A DNA stretch of 64,000 nt from Coriobacteriaceae bacterium AF08-21 (lineage in GTDB: Bacteria > Actinomycetota > Coriobacteriia > Coriobacteriales > Coriobacteriaceae). This document shows, piece after piece, positions 18,812 through 27,788 of this stretch. The stretch's first letter is position 1. Each line of letters opens with the position of its first letter. A program made the translations under genes and the position numbers. The notes under the pieces were generated by a model, which saw nothing but the letters and a program-made list of their open reading frames with translations, had not been told where the DNA came from and ran no database searches. Where the stretch lies: assembly GCA_027687465.1 (NCBI GenBank), contig JAQCQR010000011.1, forward strand, positions 1-64,000. The letters are read 5' to 3'.

Positions 18812-19326
18812 AGGCACATCCTTTGTCTGTGATACCAGTAGCGTCATTGTCCCACGTTTGCGGGTTCATGTGACGAACATCTAGGTCAGCGGAGTATCAA
18901 ACGGGACGAAAGTCACGCCCGCGGCCGGCACCTGGGGACGTTCCTTATCTGCCGGCAATCTGGGACACTCCTTGGCATAGCCCGCTCCGGCAATAGATAC
19001 CACTTCATAGCTCCGTCACAGGTGTAGCGGCTTTGTGTGGGCGCGGCGTGAGCCGATTAAGCCGGCGAGCGAGGGGCATAAAGCAGTTGAGCGAAAACGG
19101 TTTGCCCCTTTGCCGTTCGCTTGAGGATCATGTCCCCCTTTTCCGCGGAAACCCCGGCAGTTGCGAAGAGCTGCCGGGGTTTCTGTCGTTTGAGGGGTTG
19201 AAGGGGCTGAGCTTGGGGCGGTAATCGAGGTGTTGAGTCGGTGCCCGCCGCGCACAACACGCAGCCTCGGCAACTCGCGAGCATCGACGACGCCCCCTCA
19301 CCTCACCCCGCGCTATACTCGTCCGC
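18812..19326. other. Intergenic region without a recognisable gene
   Basis: 515 bases between the divergent DUF2207 and gluQRS genes. It holds one strong hairpin (listed separately). Fragments with the motifs CACCTGGGGACGTTCC and GCCGGCAATCTGGGACAC resemble repeat debris also seen near 16.45 kb and 63.85 kb. No coding signal is convincing. Confidence 0.5.
19148..19183. terminator. Strong hairpin, terminator-like
   Basis: GAAACCCCGGCAG and CTGCCGGGGTTTC form a perfect 13-bp stem around a 10-base loop. The T-run is poor on both strands. No upstream gene on either strand clearly needs it, so a small RNA end is possible. Confidence 0.5.
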
Positions 19327-20328
19327 ATGGATATCAACGCATGCAACATAGCGACACACGCCGCGGGCGCACCAGCAGCGGCCGCTCCCGCGCCCGTCGT
19401 GGGCCGCTTTGCCCCGTCGCCCTCGGGCCGCATGCACCTGGGCAACGTGTTCAGCTGCCTGTGTGCGTGGCTTTCGGCCCGCAGCCAGGGCGGCAGTATC
19501 GTGTTGCGCATCGAGGACCTGGACGATCGCTGCAAGCGTCCCGAACTTGCGGCCCAGTTGATCGACGACCTGGCCTGGCTGGGTCTCGAGTGGGACGAAG
19601 GCCCCTACTACCAGCACGATCGCCTGGACTTGTACGAGGACGCCCTGCACCAGCTGCAAGACGCCGGCCTCACCTATCCCTGCTTTTGCACGCGTGCCGA
19701 GCTCCACACCGCGAGCGCGCCGCACGCCAGCGACGGCACGCCCATCTACCGCGGCGCCTGCCGAGGCCTTTCTGCCGAGGAGGTTGCCCACCGCAGTGCC
19801 CTGCGCGCTCCGGCCACGCGCCTGCGCGTGCCCACCGTAGATGACCTCGCGGAAGACGTGATCGAATTCGTTGACCGCACGTACGGAGCCCAATGCGAGG
19901 CACTCGCCACCGAGTGCGGCGACTTTTTGTTGCGCCGCAGCGACGGCGTTTTTGCCTATCAGCTGGCCGTGGTGGTCGACGACGCTGCCATGGGCGTCAC
20001 CGAGGTCGTGCGCGGATGCGACCTGCTTGGTTCCACGCCGCGCCAGATCTATCTGCAACATCTGCTGGGACTGCCCACACCGCGCTACGCGCACATTCCG
20101 CTGCTCATGTCGCCGGACGGCCGCCGCCTTTCCAAGCGCGATCGCGATCTGGACCTGAGCGAGCTCCGCACCCGCTTTGGCACACCCGAGGCACTGTTGG
20201 GATGGCTCGCCGGGCAAACAGGCATCGCGCCGGACACCACGCCGCGTACCGCCGAGCAGCTGGTCGAGCACTTTAGCTGGGACGGCATCCGCGCGCACCG
20301 CGAGAACATCACCGTAATGGCCGAGTAG
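19327..20328 (+). CDS. gluQ: Glutamyl-Q tRNA(Asp) synthetase
   Basis: 333-aa paralogue of the GluRS catalytic core that attaches glutamate to queuosine in tRNA(Asp). The class I HIGH-like motif is FAPSPSGRMHLGNVF and the KMSKS-like motif is RRLSKRDRDLDLSEL. The tRNA-anticodon-binding domain of GluRS is absent, as expected for GluQRS. Cys residues near CFCTRAEL and RGACRG fit the zinc site. An N-terminal Ala-rich stretch of ~24 aa precedes the core, so the true start may be slightly later. Family members depend on queuosine in tRNA. Confidence 0.9.
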   Translation: MDINACNIATHAAGAPAAAAPAPVVGRFAPSPSGRMHLGNVFSCLCAWLSARSQGGSIVLRIEDLDDRCKRPELAAQLIDDLAWLGLEWDEGPYYQHDRLDLYEDALHQLQDAGLTYPCFCTRAELHTASAPHASDGTPIYRGACRGLSAEEVAHRSALRAPATRLRVPTVDDLAEDVIEFVDRTYGAQCEALATECGDFLLRRSDGVFAYQLAVVVDDAAMGVTEVVRGCDLLGSTPRQIYLQHLLGLPTPRYAHIPLLMSPDGRRLSKRDRDLDLSELRTRFGTPEALLGWLAGQTGIAPDTTPRTAEQLVEHFSWDGIRAHRENITVMAE

Positions 20329-20380
20329 TCAAACGCCCTGCCCCCTTCACTACCCCCCGACGAGTGCGTAATTCTGTATC

Positions 20381-20409
20381 TTGTTATGTACGGAATAGTT
20401 CCGTACAAT
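20381..20409 (+). promoter_or_regulatory. tacAT-type promoter with built-in operator
   Basis: A -35 box TTGTTA and a -10 box TACAAT are separated by 17 bases. The spacer and part of the -10 form a perfect dyad (20387-20407), TGTACGGAA-N3-TTCCGTACA. A ribbon-helix-helix antitoxin bound here would block RNA polymerase, giving autoregulation. Confidence 0.8.
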
Positions 20410-20429
20410 GATACAAAGGAGGTTCTACC

Positions 20430-20696
20430 ATGCCAACGATTGAGAAACAGCGCCGTATGGATCTAAGGCTGACCGAGCGTCAACGCCTTACTTACGAGCG
20501 CGCCGCGGCCTTGCGCGGGCAAACTCTCACCCAATGGGCCACGGCTCACCTTGACGAGAGCTCCGCACGTGACATCGCCGAGGCGTCAACAACCTATCTT
20601 TCTCCTGATGGTTTTGATGCATTTTGCGAAATGCTCGACTCACCCATGCCCCAAGCCGCAAAAGCGTTGCTCGACCGTAAAGCGATTTGGGAATGA
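20430..20696 (+). CDS. DUF1778 (TacA-like) ribbon-helix-helix antitoxin
   Basis: 88-aa antitoxin. The N-terminal part (MDLRLTERQRLTYERAAALRGQTLTQWA) fits the ribbon-helix-helix DNA-binding fold of DUF1778 proteins, and the C-terminal tail (FDAFCEMLDSPMPQAAKALL) fits the toxin-neutralising segment. AAAGGAGGTTCTACC precedes the ATG. Its stop overlaps the toxin start by 4 bases (ATGA). A perfect operator dyad sits in its promoter. Confidence 0.9.
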   Translation: MPTIEKQRRMDLRLTERQRLTYERAAALRGQTLTQWATAHLDESSARDIAEASTTYLSPDGFDAFCEMLDSPMPQAAKALLDRKAIWE

Positions 20697-21166
20697 GCAC
20701 GTTTACCAAGCCCGTTCAACTCCCCGTTGGTCAAGGCATCGAGGCTTTCCACTGCGGTAATACCCTTGTAGACGGATGGGCTAAAAACAGATCAGCCTCG
20801 GCGCGAAGAAGAGGGTCGGCGGTTATATACGCATCGTATTACGACGGCGCAGTCGCCGGGTTCTATACGCTATGTACGCACTCCGTAGCTCGCGAAAATG
20901 TTGACGGAGGATGGTTCGTTCGGAACTCCCCCTCCCAAGTTCCCGCAGTGTTGCTTGGAATGATGGGGGTTGATGAGAAATTCAAGGGGCTTGGTCTGGG
21001 AGCATCGTTGCTCAAAGATGCCATCGAAAACGCCTTGAAAATTTCTGCCCTAGCGGGAGCGCGAGCTTTGGCTGTCGATCCAGTAGATGATGAGGCGGCA
21101 GCGTTCTATGCGCATTTCGGCTTTGCAACCCTACCCGGCACCAACCGAATGGCGTTGAAACTCTAG
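20693..21166 (+). CDS. TacT-like GNAT toxin
   Basis: 157-aa GNAT-fold toxin. Known TacT proteins acetylate the amino acid on charged tRNAs and stop translation. The acetyl-CoA motif is in FKGLGLGASLLKDAIENA, and the C-terminal AAAFYAHFGFATLPG carries the Tyr used in catalysis by the family. The start at 20693 overlaps the antitoxin stop (ATGA), which is standard for this pair; an ATG two codons earlier is less likely. Confidence 0.88.
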   Translation: MSTFTKPVQLPVGQGIEAFHCGNTLVDGWAKNRSASARRRGSAVIYASYYDGAVAGFYTLCTHSVARENVDGGWFVRNSPSQVPAVLLGMMGVDEKFKGLGLGASLLKDAIENALKISALAGARALAVDPVDDEAAAFYAHFGFATLPGTNRMALKL

Positions 21167-21197
21167 ACCGCCAGCAGCATCTCCTCCAGCTCCCAGT

Positions 21198-21260
21198 ATG
21201 TCTTAAGTTACCCTACAGATAATGACTATTGCCAAAATGTAGGGTAACTACCCAAGACAT
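21198..21260. terminator. Long hairpin between tacT-like gene and phosphoesterases
   Basis: GTTACCCTACA (21207-21217) pairs perfectly with TGTAGGGTAAC (21238-21248), and the outer ATGTCTT/AAGACAT arms extend the stem with a 3-base bulge. It separates convergent genes and probably ends transcription from both. Confidence 0.55.
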
Positions 21261-21287
21261 CATACGAAGAGCTCGCTATGCCTGCCC

Positions 21288-22013
21288 CTACGCAACGTCC
21301 CAGGGCTGGAGTTCGTCACCCAAGCGGACGATGCAATCGTAGAGCACGGTATGGCGCTCGGCCGGGTTGGCATCCCGATGAAAATGCCCGTAGTACCAGC
21401 GCCTGTAATCCAAGTGGTCTTCCAGCTCATCGAAAAATGCCGTAAGCCGATCAACGGCGGGGTAATTCCAGCCGGGTGCCGGATAAAGCGTGGGCGAAAG
21501 CATGCGCGTAGAGCAGGTGTGGGTGATTACGTAGTCGACCTTCCAGCCCACGCTGTCGAGCTTTGCCCGCGCCTCCTCAAAGTTGCGCTCATCCGGCAGC
21601 TCCTGTGGCCACCAGCTGGAATAGGGAATGCGGTATTCCTTATCCACGCTCGTGGCGCCGCCCATGGTAAAAATCGTTGAGCCGTCGAGCTCAAAAACCT
21701 CGCCGCGCGTCAGGCGCCGTATGGGAGCGGTATCCGACAGGCGCTGTGTCAACCCACCGTGCCACAGCTCCATGGGGCGCTCCGCCCAGTAATCGAAACG
21801 CTCGTGATTGCCGTCGACGAACAGCACGGTATAGGGACACGATTCCAGCCAGGCGATGTCGGCGCATTCCTCGGCAGAGAAATCCCACGGAAAGCCAAAG
21901 TCGCCCGCGACAATCAGATAGTCGTCGCTCGTCAGGCTATCCCCAAGATCCCAGTCGCGCAGCTTTTGCATGTCGAGACCACCGTGAATATCGCCCGTCA
22001 CATAGACCGTCAT
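21288..22013 (-). CDS. Metallophosphoesterase (1 of 3)
   Basis: 241-aa calcineurin-like phosphoesterase. All metal-site motifs are seen: TGDIHG at the N-terminus, VAGDFGFPWD, VDGNHERFD, VITHTCS and YGHFHRD. Its start overlaps the stop of the upstream phosphoesterase by 4 bases, so the three genes are one operon. It is more like the third gene (23413-22658) than the second. The substrate is unknown. Confidence 0.85.
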   Translation of the reverse strand: MTVYVTGDIHGGLDMQKLRDWDLGDSLTSDDYLIVAGDFGFPWDFSAEECADIAWLESCPYTVLFVDGNHERFDYWAERPMELWHGGLTQRLSDTAPIRRLTRGEVFELDGSTIFTMGGATSVDKEYRIPYSSWWPQELPDERNFEEARAKLDSVGWKVDYVITHTCSTRMLSPTLYPAPGWNYPAVDRLTAFFDELEDHLDYRRWYYGHFHRDANPAERHTVLYDCIVRLGDELQPWDVA

Positions 22014-22648
22014 CTGATTACCGCTTCCCTCTTATAGGTTTCGAGATCGTGCTCGATCTGCTCATCACCCGTGGCGTTGACCCACCACGGCCATTTAACG
22101 CAACGCACCGGCTCGTCTACCTGCGCAAACCACAACTTAAGCTCATCCAGACTTACCGGGGCGTAGCTGTTAGCGTCCACGCCCACGTCATAGCGCAGCA
22201 GCCCCTGTCTAAGGTTGAACTTGTTGTACGCGCCGCCGCAGCTGTGGATATGCCCGTGAAGATGCCAGCCGCCATGCGACATACCCTGCCAGTCGACCAT
22301 GGGATAGTGGCTCAGCACGATTTTTTGACGGTCGATCTTGAGCACGCAAATGGGCGGCTCGACGATAAAGGCATCCGCCACCGCAGGCTGCGTCCAGTCT
22401 TTGTCGTGATTGCCGGGCAGCAGGTGGACGCGCTTACATGCAATGCTTTTGCGCAGCTCGTAGGCCTCTTGGACCGTCATCTTAAAGCTAAAGTCGCCCA
22501 AGATGTAGAGCTCGTCATCCGCAGCGACCTTGCTGTTAATACTGGCGACCATGGCATCGTTCATCTGCGCAACAGTCGACCAAGGCCTATCGCATAGCCG
22601 TAGCATGTTCTCGTGTCCGAAGTGCGTATCGCTGGTAAACCAGATCAC
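22010..22648 (-). CDS. Metallophosphoesterase (2 of 3)
   Basis: 212-aa calcineurin-like phosphoesterase with FTSDTHFGHENML, LGDFSFK, LLPGNHDKDW, LSHYPMVDWQ and HLHGHIHS. This pattern is that of the YfcE/Ap4A-hydrolase-like small phosphoesterases found in phage and bacterial genomes. It starts 9 bases after the stop of gene 3 and overlaps gene 1 by 4 bases. Confidence 0.85.
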   Translation of the reverse strand: MIWFTSDTHFGHENMLRLCDRPWSTVAQMNDAMVASINSKVAADDELYILGDFSFKMTVQEAYELRKSIACKRVHLLPGNHDKDWTQPAVADAFIVEPPICVLKIDRQKIVLSHYPMVDWQGMSHGGWHLHGHIHSCGGAYNKFNLRQGLLRYDVGVDANSYAPVSLDELKLWFAQVDEPVRCVKWPWWVNATGDEQIEHDLETYKREAVIR

Positions 22649-22657
22649 GGGGACCTC

Positions 22658-23413
22658 CTAACGCTCTTGCTCAAAATAGTCACTCGCCGTCTCATCCTGC
22701 CCATCGGCACATCGCGCTTCGATCGGCACAATATCTTGGTAGATAAGGCGATGCTTGTCATCGCGCCATTCATCGTCATGGTAATGGCCAAAGAACCAGG
22801 TGCGGTAGTCGAGCCGCCCGTCGAGCTCGCCCAAAAAGGCCTGCAGCGAATCGTCGTAGAACCCGCGATTGCACTCCATGCACAGCTCGTCAGCCAAATC
22901 GACCGGCGCCTCGTGCGTCACAACATAGTCGACCTTCCAGCCCGCGCGATCGAGCGAGGCGCGGCAATGGCTCATCTCGCGCTCGCTCGGCATCTCCTCG
23001 GGCCACCACGTCTTTCCCTCCTGGCGCCACTGTTTGTCATGGCTCGCGGCGCCGCCCATGGCGAGCACCGTGGTCCCGACGATGTCGAACACCTCGCTGC
23101 GCATCAGGTGCAGCACATGCGGGCGAGCCTCGTGAACGAGACCCCCATTCCACTCTCGCATTGGCAGTCCCGCCAGCAGATGATGGTTCTCGTGATTGCC
23201 GTCGACAAAGCACGTGGTCCAGGGCTTGGACTCAAACCAGTCAAGCCAGTATTTGTCGGTGTTTGAGCCGCTCCATATAAAGCCAAAGTCGCCGGCAACG
23301 ATCACCACGTCATCGCGCGTCAGCGTACGGCCCAATGGCCAAACGCGCGACGAGAAGCGGCTCGCCCCGTACTCGGCAACACCGTGAACGTCTCCGGTAA
23401 CGAAAATGGACAT
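22658..23413 (-). CDS. Metallophosphoesterase (3 of 3)
   Basis: 251-aa calcineurin-like phosphoesterase and first gene of the three-gene operon. Motifs: TGDVHGVAEYG, VAGDFGFIWSG, VDGNHENHH, VVTHEAPVDLAD and FGHYHDDEW. The middle part (LHLMRSEVFDIVGTTVLAMGGAASHDK) parallels gene 1 (RLTRGEVFELDGSTIFTMGGATSVDK), so the two are paralogues by duplication. Confidence 0.85.
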   Translation of the reverse strand: MSIFVTGDVHGVAEYGASRFSSRVWPLGRTLTRDDVVIVAGDFGFIWSGSNTDKYWLDWFESKPWTTCFVDGNHENHHLLAGLPMREWNGGLVHEARPHVLHLMRSEVFDIVGTTVLAMGGAASHDKQWRQEGKTWWPEEMPSEREMSHCRASLDRAGWKVDYVVTHEAPVDLADELCMECNRGFYDDSLQAFLGELDGRLDYRTWFFGHYHDDEWRDDKHRLIYQDIVPIEARCADGQDETASDYFEQER

Positions 23414-23541
23414 TAAGCAACACCTCCGTGCTGTGCGACTCTGGACAAATCAATGGAAGAAATTGCAGGCCGGGCCGGCATCTGTATCCCTTAGGGCTTA
23501 CCCTTCGTTCTTCCATCCAAACGGATCAAACACCCAAAAAA

Positions 23542-23907
23542 CTAGATCGAGCACACTGTTGGCGGGCAGCATGTTGGGCAGGGCGTCTTGCCTCGCTTGA
23601 GTACAGCCGCTAATGGTACGCTTGTTTTAATGGCGTTTTGAGGAAGGCTTTTGCACCCCGTAGAACGGTGGTAAATCTTGCCGTTCTTAGTGACGATTAC
23701 CTTGATTTTTGAGGTATCCACACTGCGGGGCTCGATGGGCGCGGCCACCTCTTGACGAGCTGGCGCTGTTTTCCAAGGCTTGCCTCTCGAAAAACCAAAA
23801 TCGCAGAATCGATTGATATAGCTGTCGAAACATCCATCGAACAGCAACCCCGTTGCCAGGCCCGCCATGAACCCACAGGCAATCGCAGCTTCTCCTCTGA
23901 TTTGCAT
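23542..23907 (-). CDS. Small protein with C-terminal Cys motif, membrane-anchored
   Basis: 121-aa protein. The N-terminus (AAIACGFMAGLATGLLFDGCF) could be a short membrane anchor. The C-terminal ~50 aa show a recurring small-module pattern, VTKNGKIYHRSTGCKSL followed by LKRGKTPCPTCCPP, with a His/Cys set that could bind metal. The start MQIRGEA is chosen because GGAGGG lies 5 bases upstream. Function unknown. Confidence 0.7.
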   Translation of the reverse strand: MQIRGEAAIACGFMAGLATGLLFDGCFDSYINRFCDFGFSRGKPWKTAPARQEVAAPIEPRSVDTSKIKVIVTKNGKIYHRSTGCKSLPQNAIKTSVPLAAVLKRGKTPCPTCCPPTVCSI

Positions 23908-23952
23908 ATGTCCCTCCATAATCAATCTCGAAGATTAAAAACGGCGCGCGCC

Positions 23953-23988
23953 GAAAATGATCCGTTTTCCTCCGTCCCTAACGGATCA
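23953..23988 (-). terminator. Terminator overlapping the stop of the surface protein gene
   Basis: TGATCCGTT and AACGGATCA pair on the minus strand, followed by TTTTCGG. The stem includes the last sense codons and the stop codon of the surface protein gene. Confidence 0.7.
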
Positions 23989-26900
23989 GTTGGCGGCGCT
24001 TGTCGGAGAGGAAGACGCCAGCGGCAACCAGGACCGTGCCGCCGATCACGAAGGTCTCGCCCAGCAGCTCGGACGCATCGCCCGTGGCGGGCATCGCCGT
24101 CTGCCAAGTCGTGGCCTCGGTCTTTGCCACCGCATGTTTGGCCTGGTACGTCACTTGTGTGGCGGGCTGGGCCTGCTCGCCATTCCCGCGTTCGGCGGCC
24201 TCTTGGCGAGCGATCTCGGCGTTAAGCTCGGCAATAGCCTGGTCGAGCTCGACCTTGGCGGCGGTGTAGTTGGCGAGCGCCTCCAAGTATGCCGGCGCCA
24301 CGGCATCCGTCGCAGCCACGGCGTCATCGAGTTCGGCCTTGGCGGTCGCGGCACGCTCGGCGGCATCGTGGGCCGCAGCGATCTTGGCGTTAAGTACCTC
24401 GTCCGCATCGTCAGTGCTGCCGTTGACAATGGCTTCGGCAATATTGATTCTGCGCAGGCGGGCAACCGCGGCGGCAGAGGCGTCGCGCGCGACAGTCGCA
24501 TCCACCACGGCATCGTCAGCCTCCACCACGTCATACTCGGCATCGCTCACGGCCATCGCCGCTGCATCGAGCGCGGCATCGGCAGTCGCTTTGTCCCCAG
24601 TGGCCTTGGCAAGTGCTGCGGCGGCATTCTTAAGCTGAGAGGCGCGGGCGGCAGCTGCATCAGATTTTGCCTGAGCCGTTGCCACGACGGCGTCGGCATC
24701 GCTTGCAGCCCGCTGCGCCATATCGAGCTCCACCTGAGTGGCAGCAGCATCGATGCCTGCCTGATCGGCATCGCCTTGGGTGGCAAGAAGTTCGGCCTCC
24801 GCCTCGCGCTGATTGGCACGCGCGCTTTCGAGTGCAGACGACGCCGCATCAAACGCACGCTGAGCAGCGGCGATATCGGCTGAGTACGCCGCTAGCTCAT
24901 CCTGGGCCGCGGCAAGTGCATCCCGTTTGTCGCCAACACCGGCACGAGCGGCGTCCAGTGCGCGCTTGGCAGCAGCCACCTTGCCCTTGGCAATGTCGAG
25001 CTCGCCAGACTTGGCGGCCACGGCGTCCTGCGCTGCCGCAACAGCGGCGTTGGCAGCGCTCAAATCGGCGCGGGCATCGCTGACGGCACGCGCGGCGGCG
25101 TCAGCTGCAGCCTGCTTTTGCGCCACGGCAGCCTGGGCCTCCGAGGCCTTGGTTGCCGCGACATCAACGTTAGCGGCAGCGCGCTCAACCTGGGTTTGCT
25201 TTGCTGCAACGGCCTGCGATGCTGCACTCACCTTGCTGCCGGCATCGTCGGCAACGCCCTGCGCCACAGCAAGCTCCTTGCGTGCCGCATCCACGCCCTG
25301 CTCGGGATTTGCCAACGAGTCACACCACGCATTCAACGCAGCCTCATACTCTGCAACCGTCATCGGATTGAGGTTATACGGCTTATACCATTGACCAGAA
25401 TATACAAATGTTTGCGCCTGTGTACTCCCGTACAGCGTCCCTCGCGTGCAAACGCCCATGCCCGTCACGGTGTAGCTGGGATCGATTACGTTGATGTAAT
25501 GGCCGACCGAATCACCATGCTTCGCGGCGTAGGTATCAATCTCGGAACTATGCGCCGTATAAAAATCGTAAGCGGCCTTTCCCGTAAGGCCCGTCGCGCC
25601 CAGCGAGGCGGCAGCAGCGTCAAAGATGGCCTTCTCCTGATCGACCCACTGCTTAAACGGATTGCTTCCGTAGTTCCACGCCACATTCTCGCCCACGTTA
25701 AACTGCTGAGCGTGCGCGACCTTCGTATCGGAGAAGTTCGCGTCGGCGATGGCGGTCGCCATCATGGCATATGTCACCTTGAGCTCGCCTAGGCCAACGC
25801 TTGCGCGATACTCGTTGCACGCTTTGAGCCACACAACCGCCTGCTTCATATTGGTCAGGCTCGTCGCGTCGACTTCCTCGCCCACCTTGTTGTAGCCAGC
25901 GAGTTTGCAGTTGAGGATGATATCCGCCGCATCGTCGGCACCCACACTCTTAAAGAATGCGATGGCACCCTGGCGGTAGTTCTCCGCCGATGCATTCGCC
26001 GTTGCCTGAGCGGCATCGAGCTTTGCCTGGGCCTGAGCCACAGCCTGGTCGGCCTGCTGCTTTTGGGCCTTCGCCTGATCGAGCGCCTTGTCGGCAGCGT
26101 CTTTCTCGTCCTTGGCCGCCGAAAGCTTGGCCTGGGCATCGGCCAGCTCCGTGAGCGCACTGGCATGATCGGTCTTGGCCTGGTCAAGAGCGGCGTCGGC
26201 AGCGGTCTTGGCAGCAGCGGCGGCATCCAGCTTTGACTGGGCATCGGCAGCGGCCTGCTGCTGATCGGCAACTGCCTGCTGAGCAGTCTGAACCTCGCCC
26301 TCGGCGGCGGCAACGTCCTGCTCAGCGGCAGCAAGCTCGCTCTCGCACTTCGACTGCGCGGCCTTGGCGGCCGTCAGCGCTTCGGACGCAGCAGCCACCT
26401 TTGCCTTGGCGGCCTCGTACTCCGGGCCCGCGGCGCCCTGCTCGGCTCGATCCAGATCGGCCTTGGCCGCGTCATAGCTCGTCTGCGCGGCATCCACGTC
26501 CGCATCTGCCGCGGCCTTTGCCTGCTGAGCTGCCGAAAGCTTGCCCTGCGCGTTCTGCTGCTTGACAGCGGCGACAGCGACAGCGGCCTGGGCATCCGAG
26601 AGCTTGGCCTGCGCATCGGCGGCCCGCTGCTTTGCCTGCTCCAGGTCGCTTGCTGCCTGCTCTGCAGCAGCCTGGGCAGCGGCTACGGCCTCGGGCGTGG
26701 CATCGGATGCAGCAGCCCGTGCAGCTTCGAGAGCAGACTGGGCATCGCGGGATGCCTTCTGGGCGGTAGCCAGGGCTTCGTCCTTGTCCGTCAGATTCTT
26801 CTTGGCGGCATCAAGCGCAGCCTGAGCGTTCTCAAGCGCCTTGACATCCGCATCGGCCTTGTCCTGCGCAGCGCCCATCTGCTTTTCCAGCTCGGCCGAG

Positions 26901-27319
26901 GCAGCAGAGGCCGCGCTATCGCTCGCACCACGGGCCGCGTCATAGGCACCCTGCACCTGCTGCTGGTTGGCGGCAGCGACATCGTAGGGAACAGCAGCCG
27001 TTTCCAGATCGGCCTTGGCGGCAGCGGCCTTAGCACGAGCCACATCGACCGCAGCCTGCAGGTTGGCGACCTTCTGCGCCGCCGACACCGTGCCCGCGCC
27101 AGTACTAGCAGCGGCCGCGCTCGTCAACGGAGACAGCACCGCAGCCGGCTTCCCAGTAGCGTCGGCACCGTTCGCGCCCTGTGCCACCGCGGTCAGCGGA
27201 GACAGCAGCGACCCGCCCGTCATGGCGATCGTCGCCGCGGCAACCGTCGCTATGCGCCCGGCGGCCTTCGTCTTACCCGCAGCGCCGCCGTTGATGTTCT
27301 TATTCACGTTCTTGCTCAT
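23978..27319 (-). CDS. Sortase-anchored coiled-coil surface protein with CAP domain
   Basis: 1113-aa exported protein. A signal region covers residues ~1-50 (KTKAAGRIATVAAATIAMTGGSLLSPLTAVAQG). Residues ~70-455 are Ala-rich heptad coiled coil. Residues ~460-690 form a CAP/SCP domain (KACNEYRASVGLGELKV, AHAQQFNVGENVAWN, GHYINVIDPSYTVTGMGV). A second coiled coil runs to ~1040. The C-terminus has a sorting signal: MPATGD at residue ~1076, a hydrophobic stretch (FVIGGTVLVAAGVF) and the tail SDKRRQLIR. MPATG replaces the usual LPxTG. The start MSKNVNK has GGGAAGGAATCGGCA upstream. A role in surface contact or adhesion is inferred only from layout. Confidence 0.88.
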   Translation of the reverse strand: MSKNVNKNINGGAAGKTKAAGRIATVAAATIAMTGGSLLSPLTAVAQGANGADATGKPAAVLSPLTSAAAASTGAGTVSAAQKVANLQAAVDVARAKAAAAKADLETAAVPYDVAAANQQQVQGAYDAARGASDSAASAASAELEKQMGAAQDKADADVKALENAQAALDAAKKNLTDKDEALATAQKASRDAQSALEAARAAASDATPEAVAAAQAAAEQAASDLEQAKQRAADAQAKLSDAQAAVAVAAVKQQNAQGKLSAAQQAKAAADADVDAAQTSYDAAKADLDRAEQGAAGPEYEAAKAKVAAASEALTAAKAAQSKCESELAAAEQDVAAAEGEVQTAQQAVADQQQAAADAQSKLDAAAAAKTAADAALDQAKTDHASALTELADAQAKLSAAKDEKDAADKALDQAKAQKQQADQAVAQAQAKLDAAQATANASAENYRQGAIAFFKSVGADDAADIILNCKLAGYNKVGEEVDATSLTNMKQAVVWLKACNEYRASVGLGELKVTYAMMATAIADANFSDTKVAHAQQFNVGENVAWNYGSNPFKQWVDQEKAIFDAAAASLGATGLTGKAAYDFYTAHSSEIDTYAAKHGDSVGHYINVIDPSYTVTGMGVCTRGTLYGSTQAQTFVYSGQWYKPYNLNPMTVAEYEAALNAWCDSLANPEQGVDAARKELAVAQGVADDAGSKVSAASQAVAAKQTQVERAAANVDVAATKASEAQAAVAQKQAAADAAARAVSDARADLSAANAAVAAAQDAVAAKSGELDIAKGKVAAAKRALDAARAGVGDKRDALAAAQDELAAYSADIAAAQRAFDAASSALESARANQREAEAELLATQGDADQAGIDAAATQVELDMAQRAASDADAVVATAQAKSDAAAARASQLKNAAAALAKATGDKATADAALDAAAMAVSDAEYDVVEADDAVVDATVARDASAAAVARLRRINIAEAIVNGSTDDADEVLNAKIAAAHDAAERAATAKAELDDAVAATDAVAPAYLEALANYTAAKVELDQAIAELNAEIARQEAAERGNGEQAQPATQVTYQAKHAVAKTEATTWQTAMPATGDASELLGETFVIGGTVLVAAGVFLSDKRRQLIR

Positions 27320-27440
27320 TGCCGATTCCTTCCCACGATGAGCTGATGTCTGACACACATAGTCGATCTAACGTGCCCCGCTAAAAAGAGGTGATAACGG
27401 GGTAATTAAATCGGAGGAGTTGGAGACAAGCCCACATCCA

Positions 27441-27635
27441 TCAGCGGATGCCGAGCTCATACTCTCGCTCGCGCTCAATATCATTCAGGTACTCATAATC
27501 TTCGGAGCTAAGCTCTAAATCATCTTGAGCGAACATGTAGTTCTCAGCCTTAGAACAAATACTGTAACCGCAGATGGTATTGAAATCGATATGGTCGGTA
27601 TTGTCGTTGTAAAGGGGGAAAATTCTGCTGGTCAT
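27441..27635 (-). CDS. Hypothetical 64-aa acidic protein
   Basis: Small acidic protein with a tail rich in Glu and Tyr (LSSEDYEYLNDIEREREYELG). The ATG at 27635 has GAGAGG upstream with a spacing of 9. It lies at the left edge of the accessory island, in an AT-richer patch than its neighbours. No family recognised. Confidence 0.5.
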   Translation of the reverse strand: MTSRIFPLYNDNTDHIDFNTICGYSICSKAENYMFAQDDLELSSEDYEYLNDIEREREYELGIR

Positions 27636-27788
27636 GCTCAAATACCTCTCAACATAAACTGAAAACTCGTTTGCTTGGTCTCTTTTTGAGACCCCATCTG
27701 ATGTGCTATGGCTGCAGTATATGTTCTCCCCTTTTACAATGCAAGCATAATTTCAAAAAGTTCTAGGAGCGATAATTGCGCAACACCA

